64,000 nt of DNA from Ktedonobacteraceae bacterium (GTDB lineage: Bacteria; Chloroflexota; Ktedonobacteria; Ktedonobacterales; Ktedonobacteraceae): assembly GCA_035653615.1 (NCBI GenBank), contig DASRBN010000004.1, positions 1 to 64,000 on the forward strand, in the 5' to 3' direction. The notes beneath the pieces are model-generated. The model had not been told where the DNA came from and made no database searches. It saw only the letters and a program-made list of their open reading frames with translations. Position 1 is the first letter of the stretch. Every line of letters begins with the position of its first letter. The position numbers and the translations under genes were made by a program. Positions 27,753 through 37,119 of the stretch are shown piece after piece.

Positions 27753-28739
27753 TCATTTAGCCTGCTCCACCATCAACTGCACAGGCCACGCATCCGTCGC
27801 TTCCCACGCTCCATCCACCTGAACGAGCAAACCAGCAAGCCCATGCTCACTCAGAAAGGCTTTCCCTTCTTGCGAACCCAGGATGAAAGCCACTTTCGCG
27901 GCGATCTCGACCTGCTCGCAGCGGTCGGCGACCACCGTCACGGACCACAAATCGGTCTGCGCCGGTTCGCCCGTGCGCGGGTCGAGCAGGTGGTGGCGCT
28001 GCTGCTTTCCTTGCTGCCAGTGGCGGCGCGCGATGCCGGAGGTGGCCATGGCCCCGCGACGCAGCGGCATAGACCAGAATGTACCTTTCCCAGGCACCGT
28101 GATTGACCACTGCTCTTCTCCGGGCGGCAATCCTATCACAGCCAGGTCGCCACCCGCGTTGACAAGGGCAGTATTAATACCTTTCTCCTGTAAACGTTCC
28201 AGGGCGGCATCCACAGCCATGCCCTTGGCAATGCCCCCAAAGTCCAGGCCGACACCGGCAGGCAACTTTACGATGCGCTTCTCGCTGTCCAGGTAGATGC
28301 CGCGCCACCCGCCACCCGGCTCGGTGCGGATTGTTGTGCCGGGCAGCGACGCAGGCAAGGCATCGAAAGTACGGTCGTATCCCAGCCCAACAATCTGACC
28401 TAACAGGGTCGGGTCATAGACGCCGTTCGTTGCCTGGGCCGCGGCGATAGCTCTGGATAGCACCGTATAAAGCAGATCGCTTACCGCGACATATTCGCCC
28501 GCATGCGCATTCAAGCGCGAAAGTTCGCTTTCCGGTAAGAAACGGCTCAGGGCCTGCTCCCATTCGCTGAATAGCGAACGTACAACACTGACACCCACTT
28601 TAAGACGGTTTTCGGGCAGCAGAAGGGAAATCGTCGTACCCATGGCCCAGAATTCCTCGCGTCCCATACCCTCTGGCGTGCGAAATGCGGGAAATGCCGG
28701 GCCTGGATGCCTGTCCTGGTGAGTAGCTTTTTCGTCCAT
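27753..28739 (-). CDS. apbE: FAD:protein FMN transferase
   Basis: A 328-residue ApbE-family flavin transferase, which attaches FMN to Thr residues of target proteins using FAD and Mg2+. Conserved blocks are MGTTISLLL, LDFGGIAKGMAVD, NAGGDLAVIG, TSGIARRHW and HHLLDPRTGEP. No lipobox or signal peptide is seen, so unlike many ApbE proteins it appears cytoplasmic. No NqrB/RnfG-type flavinylation target lies in the window. ATG 28739 has GAAGGGAAA upstream. The nucleotidyltransferase-like gene overlaps its end and shares its transcript. Confidence 0.92.
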   Translation of the reverse strand: MDEKATHQDRHPGPAFPAFRTPEGMGREEFWAMGTTISLLLPENRLKVGVSVVRSLFSEWEQALSRFLPESELSRLNAHAGEYVAVSDLLYTVLSRAIAAAQATNGVYDPTLLGQIVGLGYDRTFDALPASLPGTTIRTEPGGGWRGIYLDSEKRIVKLPAGVGLDFGGIAKGMAVDAALERLQEKGINTALVNAGGDLAVIGLPPGEEQWSITVPGKGTFWSMPLRRGAMATSGIARRHWQQGKQQRHHLLDPRTGEPAQTDLWSVTVVADRCEQVEIAAKVAFILGSQEGKAFLSEHGLAGLLVQVDGAWEATDAWPVQLMVEQAK

Positions 28740-29115
28740 GATATATTTCCCTTCTTACTGTTTTTAGAGAAAGTGGATAGGAACAGCGTACCACATTTTC
28801 TCCCTGTTCCTATTCTTTCAGAGAACGTATTATTTCTATTGTTCATACACATCCACATCTATGGAAATGATTGAGCAGGCCAACTTAGTACAGCTTGCTT
28901 GCCATATGCGCTTTCTTCCCGCTCAATCAGCTATGCATATGGTATTCCGGCAATATCAGAGAACTGGCAGGATTCTGTAAAAAGATTGTAAATAGGCCAC
29001 TCAGCATAAAGGCTTTGACATTCTCGCAGCGACGGGATTATACTTATCACGAAAGAAGGGTTTATCCTGGCAGTTAGAAGCGGGAGCATAGACGCAAGAG
29101 GAGTTGTTTCCGGCA
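28740..29115. other. Divergent intergenic region
   Basis: This gap between leftward apbE and the rightward LuxR gene carries no supported gene. Its right part holds a consensus promoter for the regulator (listed separately); the apbE promoter was not located. Confidence 0.5.
29015..29044 (+). promoter_or_regulatory. Consensus sigma70-type promoter
   Basis: TTGACA (29015-29020), an 18-nt spacer and TATACT (29039-29044) form a near-perfect housekeeping promoter. The predicted start near 29051 leaves a leader of about 65 nt before the LuxR-type regulator. Confidence 0.7.
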
Positions 29116-31894
29116 ATGTCTCAAGCAGACCAGTCCCCGGCTGAAAATAGCGATCCATTCCTGCTGGCGACCAAACTTGCTATTCCGCCTGTTCGTTCCG
29201 GCATGATCGAGCGACAACGGCTGGTTGATACGCTACAGGCGGCTCTGCGCGGTCCTCTCACGCTGCTGACAGCTGCCGCGGGTTTTGGCAAGACGACCCT
29301 GCTCTCCACAGCACTCCAGCATTACCGTTTGCCGGCGGCCTGGCTTTCTCTTGACGAGAGCGATAATGATCTTACTCGTTTCTGGTCTTACGTTTTTGCG
29401 GCATTGGAAGGCATTCAGCCGGGTGTGAGTAAAGCCGCCCGGTCCACTAAGGCAGGTGCCTATCGAAACCGTGCTGACCGCGCTCATTAACTCTCTGATG
29501 CAGTTTGAGCAGGATATCGTTCTGGTTCTGGATGATTATCATAGTATTACCTCGCAATCGATCCATAGTTCGCTGACCTTCTTCCTGGAACACCTGCCGC
29601 CCTGCCTGCATGTTATCATTGCCACTCGCGTTGACCCGTTATTGCCCCTGGCACGCTGGCGCGCTCGCGGCCGGCTAACTGAAATTCGCTCGGCTGACCT
29701 GCGATTCACTACTGAAGAAACCGCAGCATTTTTTCAACAGGCTGTTGGTCTTCCTCTCTCAATAGAAGAGATCGATGCACTGGATAAGCGAGCGGAAGGC
29801 TGGATTGCCGGGCTGCAACTGGCCGCGCTCTCAATGCATGGCCGCAAAGATATCTCCGACTTTATCAAGGTCTTTACCGGCAGCCATCGCTACATCGTCG
29901 ATTACCTGATCCAGGAAGTATTCGACCGCCAGCCAGCCAACATACAAACTTTTCTGCTGCGTACCTCGATCCTTGAGCGCATGTGCGGCTCGCTCTGCGA
30001 AGCCATCTCAGGGCAACCAGGTGGGCAAGCCATGCTTGAGCACCTGGAACAGGTAAATCTATTCTTACAACCGCTTGATGACGAGCGGCGCTGGTATCGT
30101 TATCATCACCTGTTCGCCGAGTTGCTACGCCACCGCCTGCAACGCGAACAGCCCGAACTGGCGCCCACGCTCCATCGCCAGGCCAGCGCGTGGTTTGAAC
30201 AACATGACCTGCTGCCTGAGGCCATCCGGCACTCGCTGGCAGCGGCAGATTTTCAATCGGCAGCCAGGCTCATCGAACAGGTCGGCATTACACTGACAAA
30301 ACGAGGAGAACTCATCACACTCTCTTCCTGGCTCGATAAGCTTCCTGCTGAAGAGATGCAAGCCCGCCCTGGTCTGACCGTTTTGCGGGCCTGGCTGCTC
30401 TTTCTCACCGGCCAGTATGCCGCCGCCGAACAGCAACTTCAGGAAATAGAGCAGCGCTATAGCATCCATGCCGCCATGCAAACCTTTGAAGGTCTCGCAT
30501 CTCCACCGCAAGGAATGCAGCATGTCTACCACCTGATAGGCGAGATAGCTGCTATACGCGCATCGATAGTCATTATGCAGGGAGATGGAGAGCGCACTAT
30601 TGAGCTGGCGCAGCAGGCGCTTCGCTACCTGGCCGAGGATGATATTTCCAGGGGATTGGTGATGTGGTACCTGGGATTGGCTTACTGGATAGCCGGAAAT
30701 CTGGAAGCGGCGGTTCAGGCGATGGTAGATGCTTGCGCCTACAGCATGGCTCATGGCAACCTGTATATGGCGTTCATGACAACGCACGAACTGGCCTCGT
30801 TTCAGGCGGCGCAGGGATATCTCCACCAGGCAGAACACACATACCGGCAGGCGCTCCAGCTTGTGAACGAGCAGGACTCCTCAACGGTTGTTCTCGGCCC
30901 GATTCATGTCGGTATTGGAAGTTTACAATACGAGTGGAATAACCTGGAAGCGGCAGAACGCTTTTTACAGACCGGCATCCAACAATGCCTGTATATGGAA
31001 AATAGCAGGACTGCGCTGGATGGGTACATCGTCCTGACCAGAATCAGGCATGCCCGGGGGGATCAGGAGGGCGTACAAATGCTATGCGAGAAGATGAGCA
31101 GCCTGGCAAGCCATCCTAATGTTCCACCAACTCAGGCACGCTTTCAAACCGCATTTCTGGCGCGAATAGCTCTTGAGCAGGGCAATGCAGCGGAGGCATC
31201 GCGATGGGCGCAGCAATGCGGGCTGCGCGCAAGCGACGAAATACATCCCTTGCGCTTTAACGAATACCTGATCCTGGCGCGCATACTGATCGCGCAGGGG
31301 AATTTCGATGATGCAAGTACCTGCTTGCGGCAACTCTTTCACCTGGCGCAAGCGAGGAAGCGCATCAAAAATAGCATCGAGGTTCTCATCCTTCAGGCGC
31401 TGGCCCATCAAGCTCAGGGAGACATAGAAACGGCCACGGGTACGCTCGAACATGCGCTGCTGCTTGCCGAAACGGAGGGCTATATCCGGCTCTTCGTCGA
31501 TGAAGGCCCGGTTCTGGCAAACCTGCTTATCATAATCTCTACAAAGCTACAAAAGCAGGCCGATACTTCCTCAGCAGTGCCAGAACTACTGACCTATATT
31601 GAAAAGTTACTCGTGGCTTTTGGGGACCAGAACTTCCCCCTCACTGCCGCTTCGCCCCGGCCCTCACCTGCGATTCCAACCGGCACGCGGCCATCTCTGG
31701 CCGAACCACTGAGCGAACGCGAACTCGAAGTGCTGCGGCTAATTTCCGAAGGCTGTTCCAATCGTGAAATCGCGGATCGTCTTGTTCTTGCCGTCAGCAC
31801 GGTGAAATGGTACGTGAATATCATCTACGGCAAGTTGCAGGTCGAGAGCCGCACAAAGGCGGTGGCGCGAGCCAGGGAATTGAAGTTGATATAA
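29116..31894 (+). pseudogene. MalT-like LuxR ATPase regulator, frameshifted
   Basis: Two overlapping frames together make one ~925-residue LAL/MalT-type regulator. The first frame (ATG 29116, AAGAGGAG upstream, to 29490) has the arm and Walker A AAAGFGKTTLL and loses homology after QPGVSKAA. The second (from about 29432 to 31894) resumes with VPIETVLTALIN, Walker B LVLDDYH, a long TPR-like region and a C-terminal LuxR HTH (LSERELEVLRLI..GCSNREIADRL). A one-base excess near the C/G run at 29434-29442 explains the shift. Since the downstream frame is open for over 800 codons, the change is recent, a sequencing error, or programmed. The intact protein would be an ATP-driven transcription activator. 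Confidence 0.8.
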
Positions 31895-32047
31895 AAAGGC
31901 GGGGCTTTATCACAGAGCGACTCTTGCATACCCTGGAAATCCCACCCCTTTTCCCACCCTTTGATGGGTGCCCACCCAACCAGGTGCCGTTTATACTTTT
32001 CCCAACAAGACAAAATGAGTCTGCTCATAAGAAAGGAAGTAAAAATC

Positions 32048-32776
32048 ATGACACAGGCACCTCTCACTTCAACACCATCGGCTACGGAACTCAAACCGCC
32101 TTCGCTGCGCACAATGGTTGTTGGGCTTTTACCCAGCATCCTTGTGAATGGCGTACTTGTCATCGTCATTTACCAGCTTATCAAGCACTTTACCTCGCTA
32201 TCGGACGTAGAGGCGCTATTCATTTCGGCCATACCTGCGATGATTGACACTATCGCCAGCCTGCTGCGTCAGCGGCGGGTAGATGTACTGGGAGCGTTCG
32301 CTCTCATCACGATTGCCGTCTCTATCGTCCTCACCTTTGCCAGCGGCGACGCTCGACTGTTTCAGATACGCGAATCGTTCCTGACGGTCCTTTTTGGCAT
32401 CATCTGCCTGGTCTCGCTGCTCTTTCCCAAACCGCTGTGGTTTTATATTATCCGTTACTTCACCACCGGCAACAACCCACGGCAGGAAGCCACGTTCAAC
32501 GCAGCCTGGCAATATCCGGCCTTTCGCGCCTACATTCGCAACGTCACGATTGTCTGGGGAGTTACCTATGCCATTGAGTTCATCGTGCGCCTGGTGCTCG
32601 TCTACTCTCTACCGCTGTCACAATTCCTGGTCATCTCGCCCATCATCTTCTATGGCATCACCATCGCGGTAATCGCCTGGACGGTTCGAGCCGGAAGTCG
32701 CCTGCGCAAGCGCAGCCAGGCAAGGCTTCTCCAGGCATCCAGAGAAGCCGGCAACCTCGGCCCTAATGGATTTTGA
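32048..32776 (+). CDS. VC0807-like integral membrane protein
   Basis: A 242-residue protein with five or six predicted membrane spans (near 22-42, 55-72, 80-98, 110-130, 170-190 and 195-215) and a basic Arg/Lys-rich tail. Spacing and motifs (SAIPAMIDTIASLLRQRRVD, 'F.AAWQ.PAFR') resemble the VC0807/DUF3159-like family of unknown function. ATG 32048 has AAAGGAAG upstream; a longer in-frame start at 31961 lacks a ribosome site. The LuxR gene ends 153 bases before and the transcript may continue. Confidence 0.7.
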   Translation: MTQAPLTSTPSATELKPPSLRTMVVGLLPSILVNGVLVIVIYQLIKHFTSLSDVEALFISAIPAMIDTIASLLRQRRVDVLGAFALITIAVSIVLTFASGDARLFQIRESFLTVLFGIICLVSLLFPKPLWFYIIRYFTTGNNPRQEATFNAAWQYPAFRAYIRNVTIVWGVTYAIEFIVRLVLVYSLPLSQFLVISPIIFYGITIAVIAWTVRAGSRLRKRSQARLLQASREAGNLGPNGF

Positions 32777-32830
32777 CAACCGGATGGGGAGATTTCCTCG
32801 TCCTGTAGGGACAGCAGCTGGCCCCTGTCC

Positions 32831-32873
32831 CCGTAGGGGCCGATTGATCGCGCCCACCGCCGATTCATCGGCC
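32831..32873. repeat. Dispersed repeat, family 1
   Basis: CCGTAGGGGCCGATTGATCG followed by CACCGCCGATTCATCGGCC, in the gap upstream of the carotenoid oxygenase gene; the same two-module order as at 22.25 kb. Confidence 0.8.
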
Positions 32874-32933
32874 TCCGCCTGTTGCCAGACTATGCTGTGA
32901 AAATTCATAAGACAAGAAAGAAAGAGTAGATCA

Positions 32934-34358
32934 ATGAGCAATCCTTTTTCCTCTGGTTACACATCGTTGCAAGAAGAGATTCAAGTAGAGAAGCTGCCCG
33001 TCGAAGGATGCATTCCCGCGTGGCTTTCCGGTTCATTGTTGCGCAATGGCCCCGCGAAGTTCGAGGTCGGCTCCGAAGAGGTCTGGCACTGGTTCGATGG
33101 ATTAGCTATGCTGCACCGCTTCTCATTTCAGAACGGTAACGTGTCATACGCGAACAAATTTGTGCGCAGCCAGGCTTATGCGACCGCGATGCAGGAGAAG
33201 CGCCTGACATACGCCATGTTTGCTGCCGACCCCTGCAAGGCGCTGTTCCGGCACGCCATGACCGAGATGATCAACCCCAATGTGAGCATTCAGCAGGTAG
33301 CAGGAGAATTTCTTGCGATGACGGAAGCTCCATTGCCGATTGCCTTTGATCCCCATACGCTCGAGACGCTGGGCATTATTCATTATAACGACCAGGTCAG
33401 TGGTCATTATGGATCGGCTCATCCACATTACGACCGCGCCGGAAAGATGACCATCAGTTACCTGACCGAATTCGGCATGCAGAGTATGGTGAAGGTCTTC
33501 AGCATCGCGGATGGAGATGGGCGCAACCGCAAGCTGATTGGCGCTTATCCCACCCTGGAACCGTCGTATATCCATTCCTTCAGCATCACCGAGCATTACA
33601 TTGTGCTGGCCGAATATCCATTCCGCGTCATGCCCCTCGAAATGCTCAGCGGGCAAAAGGCCTTCATCCAGTACTTCACCTGGCGACCTCAAGAACCCGC
33701 GCTGTTTATCGTCATGAGCAGGCAGGATGGCAGCATTGTTGGCAGGTACGAGAGCGAAGCCTTCTTCTCATTCCACCATATCAATGCCTTCGAGCGCGCC
33801 GGAGAAATCGTACTTGACCTTTCAGCATACCCCGATGCCGCGATTATTGAGGAGACCAACCTGTCCAATCTGAGGGATGGGACGGGGGCAGAAAAACGGA
33901 GCGCGCGCAGCGAGTTCCGGCGGTATCGCCTGCCGCTGAGCGTCTCATCGGCCATTGCCACGTATGAGCGCATAAGCGGGCAGGAGATTGAAATGCCAAC
34001 CATCAACTATACCCATTCCAACAGCCACGATTACAGTGCTGCCTACGGCGTCAGTACGGCCAGGGAAGCGCCACTAACCCTGGCCCACCAGCTCGTGCGC
34101 GTTGACATACCCACAAACGCTACAAAAACCTGGGCGCAGGATGGATGCTATCCTGGAGAACCCGTCTTTGCTCAAGCTCCTCAAGCCCGTGGAGAAGATG
34201 ATGGCGTTGTTCTCTCAGTCGTCTTGAATGCCTACAAGGGCAATTCATTCCTGCTGGTGCTGGACGCGCATACATTCGAGGAACTTGGGCGAGCTGAAGT
34301 GCCGCATCACATCCCGCTCGGCCTTCATGGGCAATATTTCCCAGGCCTTGTGATTTGA
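32934..34358 (+). CDS. Carotenoid cleavage oxygenase family protein
   Basis: A 474-residue RPE65/ACO-type protein. All four iron-ligand histidines of the seven-bladed propeller are present: H163 (SAHPHYD), H214 (YIHSFSIT), H281 or H282 (FFSFHHINAFE) and H465 (GLHGQYFPG). These enzymes cleave a carbon-carbon double bond of carotenoids, apocarotenoids or stilbenoids with O2. No carotenoid biosynthesis gene lies nearby, so the substrate may be scavenged or the pathway is elsewhere. ATG 32934 has AAAGAAAGAGTAG upstream, a modest ribosome site. Confidence 0.93.
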   Translation: MSNPFSSGYTSLQEEIQVEKLPVEGCIPAWLSGSLLRNGPAKFEVGSEEVWHWFDGLAMLHRFSFQNGNVSYANKFVRSQAYATAMQEKRLTYAMFAADPCKALFRHAMTEMINPNVSIQQVAGEFLAMTEAPLPIAFDPHTLETLGIIHYNDQVSGHYGSAHPHYDRAGKMTISYLTEFGMQSMVKVFSIADGDGRNRKLIGAYPTLEPSYIHSFSITEHYIVLAEYPFRVMPLEMLSGQKAFIQYFTWRPQEPALFIVMSRQDGSIVGRYESEAFFSFHHINAFERAGEIVLDLSAYPDAAIIEETNLSNLRDGTGAEKRSARSEFRRYRLPLSVSSAIATYERISGQEIEMPTINYTHSNSHDYSAAYGVSTAREAPLTLAHQLVRVDIPTNATKTWAQDGCYPGEPVFAQAPQARGEDDGVVLSVVLNAYKGNSFLLVLDAHTFEELGRAEVPHHIPLGLHGQYFPGLVI

Positions 34359-34466
34359 TCTCCCCTTCGAATAGACGATATAATGCCGTAGCATCACCAT
34401 TTTCTGTACCTGTATATTTGACCACCTTCGGTTCTTACCGGAAAGAAGGCTATTCAGGAGATTTGC

Positions 34467-35846
34467 ATGACCACGACCAGCGGCTATTCGCCCATCAATT
34501 GGAATGTCGTAGAAGATGAAGTCATCACCCACCTGCGCAACATCCTGCGGCTTGATACACGCAATCCGCCCGGAAATGAGATACGGGCCGCCGAATATAT
34601 TCGCGATGTGCTGCAAGCGGATGGTATCAGCAGCGAGATTGTTGGACCATCGCCTGACCGCGGCAGCATCGTTGCGCGCTTGAAAGGCAATGGCTCGGCC
34701 CCGCCGCTGCTGTTAATGTCGCATACCGATGTAGTAGCGGTCGAGCCTGAGAAGTGGACGCATGATCCTTTCGCGGCGGATATTGCCGATGATTTCATCT
34801 ATGGACGCGGCGCTCTGGATATGAAGGGCATGGTCACTATGGAATTGATGACCATGCTGCTGCTCAAACGCGCGGGAGTGCCGCTCAAACGCGATGTGAT
34901 CTACATGGCGGCGGCGGATGAAGAGGTGGGTGGGCACATGGGTGCGGGCTGGGTCGTGCATAACCGGCCAGAGTTGATCCAGGCCGAATACGCGCTCAAC
35001 GAAGGCGGCGGCAGCGGCTTTGAAGTCAATGGGAAGCGTTATTATACCGTCGAGGCCGCGGAGAAGGGAACGGCCCGTTTCCGCCTGCGGACGACCGGCA
35101 AACCCGGACACGGCTCTGTGCCGCATGATAACAATGCTATCGTTAAACTGGCGGCATTACTGAGCAAGCTGGATGGCACACAGCCCCCGGTACATTTTAC
35201 GGAAACCTTCCGCGCGTACATCACCGGTATTGCCAGTGCGCAACCACCAGAGGTCGCGGGCCTGTTTATGGCCGTGCTGGAAGATGAGAAAAACGCCGAT
35301 GCCGCCATCGAGGCCTTGCCACTCGAAGATATGCTTAAGTGGCAAATGCGCGCCATGATCCGCAACACCATCGCGCCCACCATGCTTACGGCAGGCTCGC
35401 AAATCAACGTCATCCCATCCGAAGCGGAAGCACGGCTGGATGGTCGTACCCTGCCCGGTTGGACGGCGGAGACGTATCTTGAGGAACTGCGGAGTATCTT
35501 TGGGCAAGACATCGATGTGAGCTTTATCGACCCATCCATACCTCTAGAGGCCGATCCCGCGTCTCCCCTCTTCGAGGTCATCAAGGCCCTGGTCGAGGAA
35601 CACGATCCTGGCGCGACCGTCGTTCCAACATTGCTCACAGGTGGCACCGATGCCAAACACGTGGCGCTACTCGGAACGAAGGTCTACGGTTTTGCGCCAC
35701 AACTCTATATCCCTGGAGCGAGGGATTGGAGCGGAGTTCACGGTCACGACGAGCGTATACATATCCGAGCCTTGCAATGGGGTACGCGCGTCCTTTATGA
35801 TGTTGTAGCACGGTTCGCCACAAACAATGGCGATGAAGTAGTGTAA
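34467..35846 (+). CDS. M20-family metallopeptidase / acylase
   Basis: A 459-residue cytoplasmic M20 (ArgE/DapE/ACY1/CPG2) zinc hydrolase. Metal and catalytic residues are visible: H86 in MSHTDVV, D118 in GALDMKG, the general base and ligand E152/E153 in AADEEVGGH, and a distal histidine in VHGHDERIHI. A dimerisation domain occupies roughly 205-330. Length and the GGTDAKH motif fit acetylornithine deacetylase- or carboxypeptidase-like members that remove an N-acyl group or a terminal amino acid. It follows the carotenoid oxygenase by about 108 nt; a functional link is not obvious. Confidence 0.92.
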   Translation: MTTTSGYSPINWNVVEDEVITHLRNILRLDTRNPPGNEIRAAEYIRDVLQADGISSEIVGPSPDRGSIVARLKGNGSAPPLLLMSHTDVVAVEPEKWTHDPFAADIADDFIYGRGALDMKGMVTMELMTMLLLKRAGVPLKRDVIYMAAADEEVGGHMGAGWVVHNRPELIQAEYALNEGGGSGFEVNGKRYYTVEAAEKGTARFRLRTTGKPGHGSVPHDNNAIVKLAALLSKLDGTQPPVHFTETFRAYITGIASAQPPEVAGLFMAVLEDEKNADAAIEALPLEDMLKWQMRAMIRNTIAPTMLTAGSQINVIPSEAEARLDGRTLPGWTAETYLEELRSIFGQDIDVSFIDPSIPLEADPASPLFEVIKALVEEHDPGATVVPTLLTGGTDAKHVALLGTKVYGFAPQLYIPGARDWSGVHGHDERIHIRALQWGTRVLYDVVARFATNNGDEVV

Positions 35847-35865
35847 GGAAACAATTGGGTGCGGA

Positions 35866-36036
35866 GCCGATGATGACTTTTTACCCGCAAAATCTGGAAT
35901 CATGCTCTGACCGTGTCATTCTGAGCGCAGCGAAGAATCCGTACCTCGTGCTACTGGGATTCTTTGCCGCGCTCAGAATGACACGGCCTGGGTCACTCAG
36001 GTTGCGGTTTTGGTTGGTAAACTTCATCATCGGCCT
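35866..36036. repeat. Composite element: family-2 palindrome inside divergent ends
   Basis: The central inverted repeat has 30-nt arms at 35911-35940 and 35957-35986 with two mismatches. It is flanked by a second, outer pair: GCCGATGATGACTTTTTACC on the left and, inverted, GCCGATGATGAAGTTTACC on the right. The whole is about 170 bp and resembles a small non-autonomous element. Confidence 0.65.
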
Positions 36037-36062
36037 CGCGTCCACTTGAAGGAGAACATGCC

Positions 36063-36839
36063 ATGCCATATGAACTGATCACCTTAGAATTTGAAGGCGA
36101 TTTCGCGACCATCACCATGAACAACCCGCAGCGGCGCAACGCGCTTTCGCTCAAACACATGCTTGAACTCACCAGCGCTTTCCGTAAAGTTGGTGAGAGC
36201 GAGGCCCGCGGTGTGATTCTGGCCGCCAGCGGGCCGGTTTTTTCCGCCGGTCACGATTTCGCCGATATGGTGGGGCAGGACCTCGTTGCCGTGCGCAAGA
36301 TTCTCAAGGTCTGCACCACCATGATGAATACGATTCAAGAGATTCCCCAGCCTGTTCTCGCGCGCGTGCAAGGCCTGGCTACTGCTGCCGGATGCCAGCT
36401 CGTCGCTACCTGCGACCTGGCAGTTGCCTCAACCGATGCGGGCTTCGCGACTCCAGGTGGGAAAGGCGGCTGGTTCTGCACCACGCCCATGGTGGCAGTC
36501 AGTCGCAATATCGGACGCAAGCGCGCTCTCGAAATGCTGCTCACCGGCGACGTAATCGACGCGCAGACGGCGGCAGACTGGGGACTGGTCAACCGCGTCG
36601 TTCCGCCCGAACGCCTGGTCGAAGAATCACAAAGCCTGCTCGAGCGCGCCACACGCGGCAGCTTCATCTCCAAAAGCATCGGCAAGCAGGCCTATTACGC
36701 GCAGATCGACCTTCCGCAGCCGCAGGCCTACGCCTACGCGCAGGAAGTGATGGCCTCCACTTCTCAGATTCCCGACGCCCAGGAAGGGATGAGGGCGTTC
36801 TTGGAGAAACGCAAACCGAGGTTTGAGCAAAGAGGATAG
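36063..36839 (+). CDS. Enoyl-CoA hydratase/isomerase family protein
   Basis: A 258-residue crotonase-fold protein. The oxyanion-hole segments are FSAGHDFADM (70-79 region) and the GLATAAGCQLVATCDLAVAS strand. The usual catalytic glutamates of hydratases are not clearly placed: the second oxyanion helix continues ATPGGKGGWFCTTP where a canonical hydratase has a Glu. This pattern resembles ECHDC3-like members, so classic 2-enoyl-CoA hydration is uncertain. ATG 36063 has GAAGGAGAAC upstream. No beta-oxidation partners are adjacent. Confidence 0.85.
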   Translation: MPYELITLEFEGDFATITMNNPQRRNALSLKHMLELTSAFRKVGESEARGVILAASGPVFSAGHDFADMVGQDLVAVRKILKVCTTMMNTIQEIPQPVLARVQGLATAAGCQLVATCDLAVASTDAGFATPGGKGGWFCTTPMVAVSRNIGRKRALEMLLTGDVIDAQTAADWGLVNRVVPPERLVEESQSLLERATRGSFISKSIGKQAYYAQIDLPQPQAYAYAQEVMASTSQIPDAQEGMRAFLEKRKPRFEQRG

Positions 36840-36900
36840 GTAAAATCCTTTCCAGATTACTCATCTTATCGAATGAATACCACTAAGTGATAAGCAGAGC

Positions 36901-37094
36901 CTATATTCTGGGAACCCGAATGAAACCAGCCTGAATGAAGTGATGATCGGTAGTGAGCGCCTGGGTTATACCGAATCGCTTCATAACAACAAAGCTGCCA
37001 GGTATTCATCATGTCTATCAGCCCAACCCGGTTCGCCTATGGCAAACATTCCTGCAATCTCGAAGAGTGGGCTATTTACATCTTCTTCATTGCC
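36901..37094 (-). pseudogene. Collapsed vapBC-like toxin-antitoxin cassette
   Basis: Two fragments lie head to tail. The upstream one (37094-36981) encodes an antitoxin-like end (EDVNSPLFEIAGMFAIGEPG, WADRHDEYLAALLL) after an in-frame TAA at 37095-37097. The downstream one (about 36999-36901) encodes the last ~32 residues of a PIN-domain toxin (GSFVVMKRFGITQALTTDHH, then FIQAGFIRV), including the TxDxHF motif. The toxin's N-terminal three quarters, with its acidic active site, is missing. The two overlap at about the position where vapB would normally overlap vapC, so an internal deletion is the simplest history. Neither piece should be functional. Confidence 0.65.
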
Positions 37095-37119
37095 TTATAT
37101 TTCTTCTTGCCCGATAATC

